Source: Cyanoderma ruficeps
Lineage: Eukaryota > Chordata > Aves > Passeriformes > Timaliidae
Direction of reading: 5' to 3'
Length of the DNA: 64,000 bases
NCBI GenBank assembly: GCA_008694505.1
Contig: VZDJ01000216.1
Coordinates: 1,075,762-1,139,761 of the forward strand
Shown: piece after piece, positions 23,860-35,900 of the stretch
How the letters are laid out: every line of letters begins with the position of its first letter
Position numbering within the stretch: position 1 is the first letter of the stretch
Program-made: the position numbers and the translations under genes
The notes under the pieces: model-generated
Databases searched by the model: none
Told to the model about the DNA's origin: nothing
What the model saw: the letters and a program-made list of their open reading frames with translations, nothing else

Positions 23860-25462
23860 GGCAATGCTGGGGCTGCCACCATTGTGTCAAAGACTGGAAA
23901 AGGCAGGGGCAGATACGGCTGTGGTCTCACAGAGAGTGGAACTCTGGTGCTTCCAATGCTGTGGAGTCACAGACAGGGAAATGTCGGGCTGACACTTGTG
24001 GTTTCATAGAGAAGGGGAACACTGGGGCTGTCACCACCGTGCTGCCATGGAGATGGGAACTCTGGGGCTGCCACCACTGTGCTGTCACAGGAAGGGGGAC
24101 ATTAGGGCTGCCACAGGTGCTGCATTACAGAGGGGCCAAGGTTGGCAATGTCACCCCTGTGGTTTCACAGCCATTGTAGTTGTCACTGCAGGTACCACTG
24201 AGAGTGGAACGTTGGGGCTGCAGTCCCTGCGATGTCAAAAAGAGGAGAAGGTTGGGGCTGCCATCCCTGTGTTGTCATGGCCAGGGGAACGTTCTGGCTG
24301 CTGCCCCTCTGGTGTCACAGTGAGGGGGACATGGGGATGTCACCAGTTTGGTGTCTCAGAGAGGGAGATGAGGGAGCTCCCACAGCCATGGTGTCACAGA
24401 GAGTGGAACAATGGGGGTGAAACTGCTGTGGTACTACAGAAAGGGGAATGCTGGTGCTCTGCAACCATTCTATTGTCATGCACAGGGGAACATCTGTGCT
24501 GCAAGTGCTGTGCTACAATACAGAGGGTAACATAGGGGCTGCCACCCATTTGGTGTTACAGATTGGGGAACGCTGGGACTGCCACTGCTGCGGTGTCACA
24601 GAGAGATCAATAATGAGGCCGCTATTGCTGTGGTGTCATAGAAAGGGGAATGCTGGGGCTGCCACTGCTGTTTTCATAGAGAGAGAAATGGTGGGGCTGC
24701 CATCAACATGGAGTCACGGAGAGGGGAATGTTGGGGCTGCCACTGCTGTGGTGTCATAGAGAGGGGAACACTGGGGATGCCATCACTGTGGTGATGCTGA
24801 GAGGGTAATGCTGGGACTGCCAACACTCTGGTGTCACAGACAGTGGAATGTTGGGGCTGCCATGCCTGTGGTATCATAGAGAGGGAAATTTTGGGGCTGC
24901 CACTGTTATGTTGCCATAGATAGGGGAATATTTTGGCTGCCACCCTTGTGGTGTCACAGACAGGGCAATGTTGGGGCTGCAAACCCTCTACTGTTATAGA
25001 GAGCGGAATGTTGAGACTTCCACCCCTGTGGTGTCACGGAAAGAAAAACTGTGGGGCTGCCCCTGTTGTGGTGTCACAGGGAGAGGAAGGCTGTTGCTGA
25101 CACCCCTGCAATGTCACATACAAGGGAACGTGGGGCCTGCCACAGCTGTGGTGTCACAGAAAGGGGGACATTGGCCTGCCACCGCTCTGGTGTCACATAC
25201 AAGGGAACGTGGGGTCTGCCTCAGCTGTGGTGTCACAGAAAGGGGGACATTGGCCTTGCCACAGTTGCCATGTCACAGAGATGGGAAAGCTGGGGCTGCC
25301 ACCATTGTGGTGCCACAGAAAGGATAACTTCGGGGCTGCCACTGCAGTGTTGTCACAGCTAGGGGAATGTTGGAGCAGCCACTGCTGTAGCTTCATAGAG
25401 AGTTGGAACATTGGGGCTGCCTCTCTTGTGGTGTCACAGACAAGGGAACATTGGGGCAGTAA
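23860..25462 (+). repeat. 39-bp minisatellite, left part (about 40 copies)
   Basis: Unit of about 39-40 bp: GGGGCTGCCACTGCTG then TGGTGTCACAGAGAGGGGAA and TGTT. Copies differ at many sites, so the array is old. No consistent frame is kept; the many short Trp/Cys/His-rich peptides are artefacts. Confidence 0.95.
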
Positions 25463-25744
25463 TGTTATGAATGAGGGGTGGCTGTTGCCCCATGCAAATG
25501 AGGAAGAGTTGTTGAGTGTGGTAGGGAGTTTTGTTGGGGTTTACAGCTCTTTTGATACATACTTTTGTTGTTACAGTATAGTTTTGAAACCTTTTCTGTT
25601 CTCCCTTCAATGCCTCCCTCCCCTTTTGTGGTTGCTGCCTGGTGGCTCCAGCTTACAGGGCTGTAAAAACATGTAGGGGAGGGAGTATATTCACTCCTTG
25701 TAAGAGGTGGCGGAGAGTGGGGGACACTTGCTGCTAGGAGGCCT

Positions 25745-26090
25745 GGCAAGGTAACATTGCACCACCAATCTGCAGGGGAACGGGCGTCTGGACAGACAAT
25801 ATAATTGAGCAGAAGCTGTTTATTGTTTGCATTACACTACAGTTATAGATTCTAGGACTGCTGTTCACACATTCACACATTTCTCGATTGGTTGCGCCAC
25901 TTTGTTCACAAGGCCAGCACACATCCCTTAGGGAATTTGATTTGCTACAGTTCAGACCCTTCATGGCCTCCTTTATCCTACTCTTGTTGCCTTGGTATTG
26001 TTTCTCAGGCTCTTCTTATTTTTAGCCCTGTTTTTTCACAGGAACCTCAACAAAATCCTGAGATTCTGATAACAATAACTGCAGGTGGTT
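25745..26090 (-). mobile_element. Nested LTR fragment, reverse orientation
   Basis: On the minus strand there is a CAATAAA polyadenylation signal (plus-strand TTTATTG at 25819-25825), followed by a U5-like segment, and upstream a CCAAT-like GCAACCAATCG. The ends are approximate and no target duplication was found. Confidence 0.45.
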
Positions 26091-26764
26091 GATAGAATTA
26101 CTCACAGTTTGGCCGGTGCATCAGAATGGGCTGTTATACAGATACAACGCTACACCCATGAAAAGATGAGAAGGGTTCCACCAATGAAAGGCACAGAAGG
26201 ACTGATTGACAGGCCTTGGGAGGAACCAAGTATACATATATGGGTCTTGGGGATTAGGTTTGCTCCTTTTTTACTCTAAAGAATTCTTTTCCCTAAGTTA
26301 CTAAGGAGACTGAGTCTTGGGTACTTAAGGTGCTTGACCAAAACAAAGAGGTGGCCAAAGCTTGGAGGGGAAGACAACGAGTTTTGGGGCAGGCAAAGGA
26401 CAGAGCTGGAGGCAGCTTTGCTCTCTGCCGTTCCAGCCGCCAGCCCAGGACTTTCCACTGTTTCCAGCTTGGTGTTCTGAGAATTCCTGCAGGAGCACCG
26501 AGACCAAACTGCCCTGGGTTTTTGTGAAGCAAAGCCCTCAAGGTTCTTGGTACTGTTTAATGCTGTAGTTGTTTTTGTTTGCTTTGTTATACATATTAGT
26601 AAAGAATTGCTATTCCTATCCCCAAATCTTTGCCTGAAAGCCTCTAACTGCAAATTTATAATTGGAAAAAAGGGAGGAGGGGGCTTGGGGCATGGTTTGC
26701 ATTCTCCATTCCAAGGGAAACTCCAGCTTTTCCTGGCAGATACCTGTCTTTCCAAATCAAGACA
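26091..26764 (+). mobile_element. Nested LTR, plus orientation, 3' end clear
   Basis: The stretch GAATTCCTGCAGGAGC, then ATATTAGTAAAGAATTGC (near 26596) and TTTGCCTGAAAGCC, ending CCAAATCAAGACA at 26764, resembles a common songbird LTR as I remember it. The 5' end is not resolved and the start given is approximate. Confidence 0.5.
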
Positions 26765-27012
26765 ATAGGCAAAGCTACAGACTGTGGAAGGAGCCAGAAG
26801 GATATATAAGGATTGCTTATGAATATTAATGAGACTGATACAATCTCAGGGTATAAAAGGCGGAGACGCCATTTTGTGAGTGAGCCTCTGGTGGGCAGAA
26901 GGAGTCCCATCAAGCTCGCGGTGCTGTTCCTTCCTTTGCTTTGTAATTTTTAATGGGTTCAAATTTAATTTTATTTACTCATTCCCACCCAGGTTTTGAG
27001 TCGTTTATAACA

Positions 27013-28250
27013 GTAACAGCTGTGGTGCCAAAGACAGGGCAACTTTGGGGCAGTCACTGCTGTGATGTCACAGGCAGGGGAACATTGGGGCTGCCTCTCC
27101 TGTGGTGTAACAGAGAGGATATTGCTGGGGCTGTGACTGCTCTGCTATCCCAGCCAGAGGAATTTTGAGGCTGTGACAACTGTGGTGTCACAGAGAAAGG
27201 AACATTGGGCTGCCACAAGTGTTGTTGTCACAGACAGGGGATGGGTGGAGCTGCCATTTCTGTGGTGTCATAGAGGTGGGAGCACTGGGGCTGCCACCCC
27301 TGCCTTGTCACATAAAGGGCAACGCTGGGGCTGCCACCTCGGTGTTGTCAAAGAGAGGGGAACATTGGGGCTGCCACCACAGTGATGTCACCAGAGGCAA
27401 ACTTTGAGGCAGTCACTTTCTGTGGTGTGACAGGCAGACAAACATTGGAGCTGCCACTGCTGTGGTGTCATAGATAGTGGAAGATTTCACCTGCCACCTC
27501 TGTGGTATCACAGAGGAACGTGAGAGCTGCCACTACTGTGGTCTCACAGAAAGTGGAACTCTGGGGCTGCATTCCCTGTGGTGTCATAGAGAGTGGAATG
27601 ATGAGGCTGCCACTGCTGGGGTGTCACTGAGAGGGGAATGTTGGTACTTCCACTGCTGTGTTGTCACAGACAGGGGAACACTGGGGAAGCCACTGCTGTG
27701 GTGTCACTGAGAGGGAACATTGGGTCTGCTGCCACTGTAACGTCATAGAGAGGAGGACATTGGGACTGCCACCCCTGTGGTGTCACAAACAGAGGATAGT
27801 TGGGGCTGCAAGTACTATGGTGTCACAGAGGTAGAAGCCCTCGGGCTGCCACCCCTGTGGTGTCACAGACGAGTGAATGTTGGGGCTGCCACAGCTGTGG
27901 TTTCATAGAAAGGGGAATGTTGTGGCTGACACTGCTGTGGTGTCACAGACTGGGGAATGCTGGGACTCCCACTGCTGTTGTGTCACAGAGAGGGGAAAGC
28001 TGGGACTTGCTGTGCTGTGGTGTCAGTGAGAGGGGAACTTCTGGGCTGCGATCCCTGTGGTGTCATAGAGAGGGGAATGTTGGGGCTGCCATTGCTATGT
28101 TGTCATGGAGAGGGTAACATTTAGGCTGCCTCCCTTTTGGTGTAGCAGACGGGAGTGTTGGGACTGCCACTATTGTGGTGTCATAAAGATGAGGACATTG
28201 GGGTGCAACCACCGTGGTGTCATAGAAAGTGGAGCGATGGGGCAACAAAA
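27013..28250 (+). repeat. 39-bp minisatellite, right part (about 31 copies)
   Basis: Same unit and orientation as 23860-25462. The last unit of the left part and the first of the right part join in register once the inserted element and one GTAA are discounted, so this was one array of about 70 copies. Confidence 0.95.
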
Positions 28251-29997
28251 GTGCTGCAAAGTGTGTTCTTAACAGTAATTCACTTCTTTCCAAATAAGGA
28301 TGTCCAGACATACAAGTAGCAGTTTCAGCTTCTTGGTTATCATCCAACTTTTAGGACCTGCTCAGTACAGGAAAGTGTCGTTGATCCAGACTACAGAATG
28401 CAGCTGGTGCTTGGAGGTTTCCTTTATTTCTCAGAGGAATTGTTTCCTATTCTGTATTTTATGGGGCAATAATTTTCCAGAAAACAAAAATGCAGCAGCA
28501 AGAATTTAGTTATTTAGTATAAAGCTTAAACTTTCCTGCATTGTAGTAAATCAGCAGAGCTTAAAATTTGCAACTCGCATCACATAGTTTGCAAAACATA
28601 AATGTTTAACCTTTTATTTCTTTCTGCCACTTTTTGAAGCCATTTCCAGTGATACTGGAGCAAACAGAACCTCAGTTTTATGACATCTTTTCCATTTACT
28701 CCCTGCTCCATCCAATCTAGACCTCTTAAAAACAGAGGTCAGCAAGATGAGCAAGAAAAAACAGCAGAAATTCATTGTGTTTAGGTAAACTAAACAAGTC
28801 CAGCACCCAGCAATTCCCAAATTCTAACCCCAGACCTGCCAAGGACTTGATGTATGGCTTTGAATCACTTGGATTTGGGCATTTTGTTTCCAAATAGGTA
28901 CATTTTAGAAGCACATACTGTGCAAACAGTGGAACAGTCTCAGGGCATGTAGGTTAAGTAGCATTAAACCCCTTCACAGCCACTTCAGTGAGATTTGGTA
29001 ACAGGCAAAATTTACCTTTTTAGAAATCTTTTATTTGTAATTATTTGTTAATTTTATGGATGAAGTCACACTACTTAAAACCTTACTTAATGATAAAATA
29101 CAGAGATGATGAGAAAAGAGAATTACTTGCTAACCACAACCAAACTCTCTCCCATCAGCAGACCTGTCTCAGGACAAACTGGTCGGTACCATCCAACAGC
29201 CAAATGTTCCATAAATGGCACTGAGCTGCCCTCTAGTGAAGTCAGAAACCACTTCCAGCACCTGGATTTCTGAAATTCAGGTCTCAGTTCTGAGAGGGTT
29301 AAAAGCATTGTGTGGAGGCATACTTGGGCAAGAATGAGATACATGGTAACCAATATAGAAGCGAGCAAAAATTAGCCTCAAGCTATAAACACAAAGGACA
29401 TTCGGCAAGTCAGGGAACAGAACTTTCACAAATGAAGGACAGAGCTTGCTTTCCCAGTGAGAAAATCCCTGAAACAGCTAACAAGATAATGCCCACGCCT
29501 AGAGGAGAAAGGTGAAAAGGTGATACAGGTTAACACGTGGCCAGAGTCTAATGAGCCAGGTGCTAATGCATCAACCGCTGAGGGTCCAGCCTTTGTAGAG
29601 AAATGGCTATAATTAATTAGAGTGAGACTGCTCCTCAGAGGTGTTTTGTAAATCAAAATGTTTAATAGGGAAAAAATAACCAAATAATAAATGCTACAGA
29701 AGACAAATTATAAGCTGAGCACAGGTGTCTGAGAAAACCTCAGACACCGTGCTACAAACATTCCAAAAAGCACTTTACTGCCTTTGTGCTTCTTCTTAAA
29801 TACTGAATGTTTTAGGAGGGAAAATCTGGCTTGCAGCCAATAGAGAGAGATACGAGATTTGAACAGTGACAACATCCAATAGATGCTTCTCTCATACCCC
29901 TGAGCCAATTGCAATGAGAAGGGCACAGAACTTTCTACTTAAACTTCTTAAAATGTGTAAACTGAAACTCTTACCCTATTTGGAAGCGCCTGCTGGG

Positions 29998-30340
29998 TGT
30001 GTGGGAGATGCTTTACTTCAAAAAGGGCACAGCGAGGAAGACTTCCAGCCTTCATCAGGGGACCACCAAGGAAGACACTGAACCTTCCTTGGTGTGACCA
30101 CCAGAGTGAACTGCGACTGCACTTCGCATATGCTAATACTAACTACAAGAGAAATAGTTTGCATAACCACACCTTTTCTAAGGAAAACTATGAATATGCA
30201 TAGAGTATAACCATATATTGTAATCTGCTGTGTGCCTGTGTGTGTTGTTGGGAGGAGACATCCCCGAGCACCCGGCGTGCTGAATAAAGAAAACACGTCA
30301 TGGACTTGTCTCAGAAGTGTCTCTGGGCCCGGTATGAGGC
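29998..30340 (+). mobile_element. LTR-like sequence with AATAAA
   Basis: A pattern of CATATGCTAAT, CATAACCACACCTTTTCTAAG, ATGAATATGCATAGAGTAT, TTGTTGGGAGGAGACATCCC and CTGAATAAAGAAAACAC matches the U3-R-U5 of a songbird retroviral LTR as I recall it. Both ends are approximate and no target duplication was found. Confidence 0.55.
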
Positions 30341-30384
30341 AATTCAGGCTGTCCTGAGGTGACTATGATGCCTGTAGCCCCAAT

Positions 30385-31012
30385 TGTCTGTTCTGCGTGT
30401 GCTGTATGTTCTGTACCTTTAAGCTGGTTCTGAGAGTGAAGCAGGGAAAGAAGCAGTGCACAGTTTGTTTTATAAAACTGTTCACTCCTCTGCATTTTTC
30501 TTCTTCCTCACAATGGTGTGTTCGTCAGATGCACAGACGGCGGCCAGAGAGAGGGTTTGTTTTTTTTCCCTTTTAGTTAGTCTAGCTAGCTGAGGCAAAG
30601 ATGCTTCCTGGACTGCTTTTTTCCTTTTTCTTGGAACTGTTTAAATCTGCTCTGGACTGAAAATCCCAGAGGAGGATCAGGATCTTGTGCCTGCACCCCA
30701 CGGGGGCCTGGACCTCGGCATTTTCCAGCGCCAAAGGGACCGGGACTAACAAGAGACCGAGAGAGCTGAGCTGGCTCACAGCAAGGACTTCTCTCAGTTT
30801 TACCATCTCTCTTCAGAGTGGTGAGAGGTTTTATTGTTTCATACTATTCATTCCTTGTGCTGGTGGGCATTTTGTTTGTTTAAATAAATAGTTTTTTCCA
30901 CTTTTCTCTGAGGAGGTTCTTTTCCCGGACCGGCTCGGGGGGAGCGTTTGGGTTTTCTCTCCAGAGGAACCTCATTTGGAGGTTTCCTCCCCAATTTGCC
31001 CTAAACCAGGAC
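30385..31012 (+). mobile_element. LTR-like sequence, about 630 bp
   Basis: Begins near TGTCTGTTCTGCG, has CTTTAAGCTGGTTCTGAG, TTATAAAACTG (TATA) near 30472, AAATAAATAG (polyadenylation) near 30882, a GC-rich U5 (CCGGACCGGCTCGG), and ends CTAAACCAGGACA. This is the layout of an avian ERVL-type LTR. It sits directly after the previous LTR; the target duplication is not clear. Confidence 0.6.
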
Positions 31013-32953
31013 ACAGTCCCAGACAGATTCCAGCCATATTTGTTTATAATGTAAAATCCTACAGCAAGCATCTTAATACAGCGTGCTTCCGATTTAATTT
31101 TACTCTTCCATCCTAGGGTCCTCGGTTTAGATTAAATACTGTACTCAATTTAACACCTCCAGAGCATACTCTGCTTTTCCCAAGATTTATAAATTCAAGT
31201 TCTCATCTTACAATGAATCACTGGCAAAAACACTTCAAAAACCTATCATATCTGAACATAACAGTATTTTGGTTTTTTTTTAAAGCAGTATGACAAGAAT
31301 TCACCAACACATTCTTAGAGTCAAAATTTTTGACATGGTTATACATTTTTCTCATGCTCATGTTCTGGGATGCCACTTTCACTGAAGTCTTCAAGACGTC
31401 AGTGCTGGTTACTGGAGCACCTTGACTGGTGCTGTTACTGCCCAAAAAACTCCATTGTGGGAAGAGGTCAGACATGAGTCACAATTTATTCTCAAATCAG
31501 GGTTTTACTGATTTAGCAGGTCCCTAATCAACCTTTTCTTCATTAATTTAAGCAGAACAAGGTAGCCACTTCAGGAAGACAGAAGAGGTGCAGGATTTAG
31601 CAGTAGATGAAGAAGCAGTGGCAGCCCCTCTACCCCTCTACCTCTACCCCCAGCTGGAGGACACTGATGGTATCACAATTTCACCACTGATTTAAAAATC
31701 ATGCGATACCCAGGATTCTTTGCCTTCACAGAAAGATAAGACTGGGGTCTTCCTTATTAATTAAACACATGTTAGATGCAGTTGTTTCTGTGACACAGGA
31801 GGGTGGGTTTGTTCCACCTCTTGTTTTAAGGCACCTTAAAGGTACAGCTGGGAAGTTGGGCTGTGCTGCAACACCAACATCAACGGGGTCTCAGGTGACT
31901 GGGCTCCTCCAGACAGCAAAATCCTGTTTCCAACCCCGCCTCAAGTGACCCAGGCTGATGGAAAAGCTCCTGCTAAGTGCATGGAGCAGAGGCCAATTTA
32001 CACAAAATTTCTGTTTCAGCATGGGACTATTATATAAGCACTGGCATGTTTATAATAATTAAGACATTTAAGCACTTCTGGAAGACACCAGCTTGAGTGC
32101 CAAGCAATAAAATCTTACTTGTGAATTTATATGAAGCATTGGAGTAAGTGGAAACAAGTTGCCTGGAAACTTACCAGGTATATTTATTTTAAATCAATCA
32201 ATCAAACAAATTTTAAAACACATATATGTTATAAGTATTTTGTAGTTTCTATATTAAAAAAAAAAGTTTTGATTTCGTCAGCATCCTTGTATCTGCAGGT
32301 TACAACACCTGGGGAAAGACCAGCAGACATAATTTTGTTAGTATTTTCTGCACACCGAGCCATCACAAGATTCTATGCAAGTTTAACATGCAGCAGTCAG
32401 AGCTGCTTCCAGTCTAAACAAGTTCAGCCTCCCCTCATTAACAGTTTTTGTCAATCAACTGTATTACCGTCAAGGCTACAAGTTTTTCCAGTTTCCCAAG
32501 ACGTTTAAGTGCACAATAAAACCATATCTGCACACAATCTACGCTTCAAACTTCAATAATTCATGTAACAGGAATTTGAAATGGTGCAGACTTGTGTGGC
32601 TCACAATACTCCAGAACAGGATTAAGCCAAGTCCCTGCCAGCCTGCAGCTGTTTACCAACATTGCTGAGTTTGATTTAAATAGAATTAGCTCAGTTTGGC
32701 TCACAGCAGTTTTTAGTTGAACTATCAACTTGCTGCATTATCAGAAAAGCTGAGAGTGACAAGACCAGTCCTATTCCAGCCCAGGAGTGATGCAGGCAGG
32801 ACACATCACACAGGGCTAAGAAATTCTTCCTGCCATCCATAAAGAAGTGGAGGCAGCAAAATGAAAATTTTGAGGCTCCTCAAGCCAATGCTGTGAACAG
32901 TTCTAGTGCTATTTTCACCTCAGTTACTGGTTCATTTACTCCTGTATCTTCTT

Positions 32954-35900
32954 TCAGAAGGATGAATAATGTTTCAGCCTAAAGAAAAGAAATTGAGATA
33001 TTTAAAACTTCTCAGTAATCTGTTGAGAGGATAACACAAAGAAACAACATCTGTTCAGCAGGGTCACTGAGTATCCTCAGCTAATCTGAAACATCGATGT
33101 AGCAAAAGATAGCAAACATCCATCTGCTAGAATTACTTAAGTGCCATTATAATACGCAGTTCAAGTTAAAATAAAGGACAAATCACAAGATTTAGTCATA
33201 TTTAGGAATATTTCTAGAAATTTTTCCTGTCTGTCTTAGTAAATCGCAAACATCTCATCTTAAAATTAAAATTAAGCAGTTTTCAAGCACCACGAAGTTG
33301 TGAGTGGAAAAAAAAAATAAATATTCCTGCTTAGAGTTAGCATTGCTCCTCACCCCTGACCACACCAGCAGGGGAGGAAAATAAAGTATGGAAATGGGGT
33401 ACTGCATAATCAGACAAACAACAAGGGTTGTCCTCCAGCTGGGAAAGCCAACTCCACACTCAAGTAACACATCGGGTGAAATTCAGATCAGGAATCACTT
33501 TATCACTCACAGTCATCTGACCCATCTGACAGAACACAAACATGTTACCTGGGATTAACGGACCTAACACTTCGTACCTACCTAAATAACAAAGCTTTGC
33601 CTTTGTTATTTGCTATAGAGAAATATCCACTTCTGGGAGAGAAATCCATAGATTGAGTAAGATAAATCTGTTTTCTTCTGAACACTGGGAAGTTTGAGAA
33701 TACAGTATATGAAGGAAGGTGCACCTATTGAGAAATAGGGCAGAATTTAAAGTTAGGAAAAACGCACTAAAAATAAAATACAAATCTATAACTGAAGCTC
33801 AGTGTTAAGTTCAAATGTTCAGTTATACTCCTACCCCACATGACTCCATATAGGATTCTACTGGAGAAAAGCAGCAGGGAACATACCATGGAACCAATTA
33901 TTGCAATTCTCAGCCCTACAAATCCTCCGATGAATTCAACAGTTCCACAGCTGGCCAGAGCTCTGATAAGGCTGGCAAGAAAACACCCCCATAGTAAGAA
34001 GGTTACAGTTACCAGCTGCTGAAAACTCACGTTTGTTGCTGAGCTGTATTTACAGCACTGAAATAGAATCACAGACTAGTTAGGCTGGAAGGGATCTCAA
34101 AATCTTCATCTATTTCCAACCCCCTTCTATGGGCTGGGACACCTTCCACTAGACCAAGTTGCTCCAAGTCCTATCCAACTTGGCCTCAAACACTTCCAGA
34201 CATTTTAGAGGGCATTTTAAAAAGGTGAAAAGGTAAACTAAACTACAAAATGTTATTTTCAGAGCAACTTTACTAAAGAAAATAAAATTATATTCTTGTA
34301 AATGCAGAGTGTCTTGGCCATGTCGTGATCTGGTTGGTCCAGCACCTTTTGCAGTATCTGTATCTGCCTCATATCAGTTTTATAAGGCCACCAGCAGTAT
34401 TTTTAGCAAGATATAAAAGAAATATTGCAATAAAGAAGCAGAACATACCAATTTGACAGCCTCATCAGCATCACGGGAAGCCACTGCCAAAATCTCCGTG
34501 GTGGGATTAAAGGTCACACAGGTGGCAGAAGTGACAAGGTTCATTATAGCTTTAACTGGTTTAGGATGGTTTTCTTTGAGGCAGGCATCAGTAGTGTATA
34601 AATTTACAACTCCAGAAGATGAACTAAAGAACAAAATGAACACCAAAAAGTGACATTTCAGTACATACTGCCTTGTTAACTAGAGCCACTACTCACCTGA
34701 AATGTCATTTCCAATTATTTACTGAAGTTTGTAATCATATTTTCTTTGGAGCTTGATTTTCCTTTGGAGTTTATAACAATATTTAGTGGAAAGGTTTAGT
34801 TTTTGTTGGTTTGAATTTTCTTTTTACTTATATAATAAGAGACTCAACTGTGGAGAACCTTGATGAGCCCATCTCTTACCAGGATGAATTCAAAGCAAGG
34901 AGAGCAAGGTATCAAAATATTCTCAAATAATTCAAGGTTTTTATTGTGGGTTTTTTGTTATAACTGCAGCATAAACTCACTTGAAAAATCTTCTTCTACA
35001 GTGAACTAGGAAAACATATATAGTACTCCTGTGTTTATTTGCTATTCTCATTTAAAAGAATCCAGACTGACTGAAACTGCATCTCAATAAATTTGGAGAA
35101 ACAGTTTCTGCCTGTGGCTTTGAGTTGAGGCCCCTTTTGAAAGGTTAACATGCTGCCTTGCAGCAGACAAATTCAGAGTACAGGGAAGAGAAGTAGACAA
35201 GGAAGAAGAAGACCCTGAATCAACACTCCTGTTACAGAATCTGGGATTTTAGCCAGTGTGATTTCAAAATTAACTGCTGAACCCATACAAGGCAATAGTA
35301 ATACCAGTATCACTCCTATTGTTTTAGGTGAACTATGGTATTTTATATTTACACAGAAGAAAGAAAATTATTATCATAAAACAGGTAATATTCATCTATT
35401 TTTACGAGAGCAGAAGAAGCTGTCAAAGTTCAGTCACTTACCCACATGCCACATACTGGTTATTTTTTGAAAGAGCAATGCACTTTCCTTCCAAAGAACC
35501 TTCATCTTCAAATTTGTGCAGACACCTTCTATTTCTCACATCCCAGATGAAAACTTCGCCTTCCTCTGGTTGCAGAATGAAGGATATTAGAGGAAACACA
35601 CATATGCATCACTTTGTTGCTCCATTTTGTTAAAATAAATTTAATTAGAGGACAACAAGAAGTTCATTTACAACTATCAAATATAGGGTGTTTAAAAAAA
35701 TCCCCAACAATTAAAGGCATACTAAAATAGTTAATTCCATTCTTTAATGAGTGATCACCTGGATGTATTTTTAGGAGAGATACTGGCATAAATTTTTTAA
35801 ATTATTTTTTTAAAATGCTAAGTGACTTCTAAGAACTCATTCAATTTAAATGGAATTATGATTTGAGCTGCTGGAATACTCACTTGAATAGCTGTATATT

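Larger units (their letters stand above)
25463..27012 (+). mobile_element. LTR element inserted in the minisatellite, with nested LTRs
   Basis: Starts TGTTATGAATG and ends GTTTATAACA, giving a 6-bp terminal inverted repeat TGTTAT/ATAACA. It is flanked by GTAA on both sides (25459-25462 and 27013-27016). The outer parts (about 25463-25740 and 26765-27012) look like one LTR of about 0.5 kb with a TATAAAA box at about 26852. The middle is made of two other LTR-like sequences. No gag, pol or env reading frame is seen. The family was not assigned. Confidence 0.8.
28251..32953. other. UTP18 3' flank and intergenic DNA with LTR fragments
   Basis: AT-richer than the left block. The part next to 32953 is likely UTP18 3' UTR; several minus-strand AATAAA-like signals exist (plus TTTATT near 32178 and 31480), but none can be chosen. 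LTR sequences occupy 29998-31012. No other gene is recognised. Confidence 0.55.

Noticed and set aside
23860..28250. CRISPR-like array of repeats and spacers
   Set aside because: The whole 39-bp unit repeats with drift and no unique spacers; this is a vertebrate minisatellite.
29519..29760. Possible reverse-oriented LTR (minus-strand ATTAAA near 29660)
   Set aside because: Some resemblance to avian LTR ends, but no clear termini, TATA box or duplication.
31218..31475. 85-codon minus-strand frame downstream of UTP18
   Set aside because: No splice-bounded homology; likely 3' UTR or intergenic.
32881..32978. Alternative frame after the last UTP18 acceptor (32 codons with a stop)
   Set aside because: Phase from exon 12 requires the other frame, which gives the conserved ending KHYSSF and a stop at 32954.
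33767..34072. Exon-like hydrophobic frame between UTP18 exons 11 and 12
   Set aside because: I first considered it as a UTP18 or membrane-protein exon, but the true exon 12 is at 33582-33724 and keeps the frame; this one matches nothing known.
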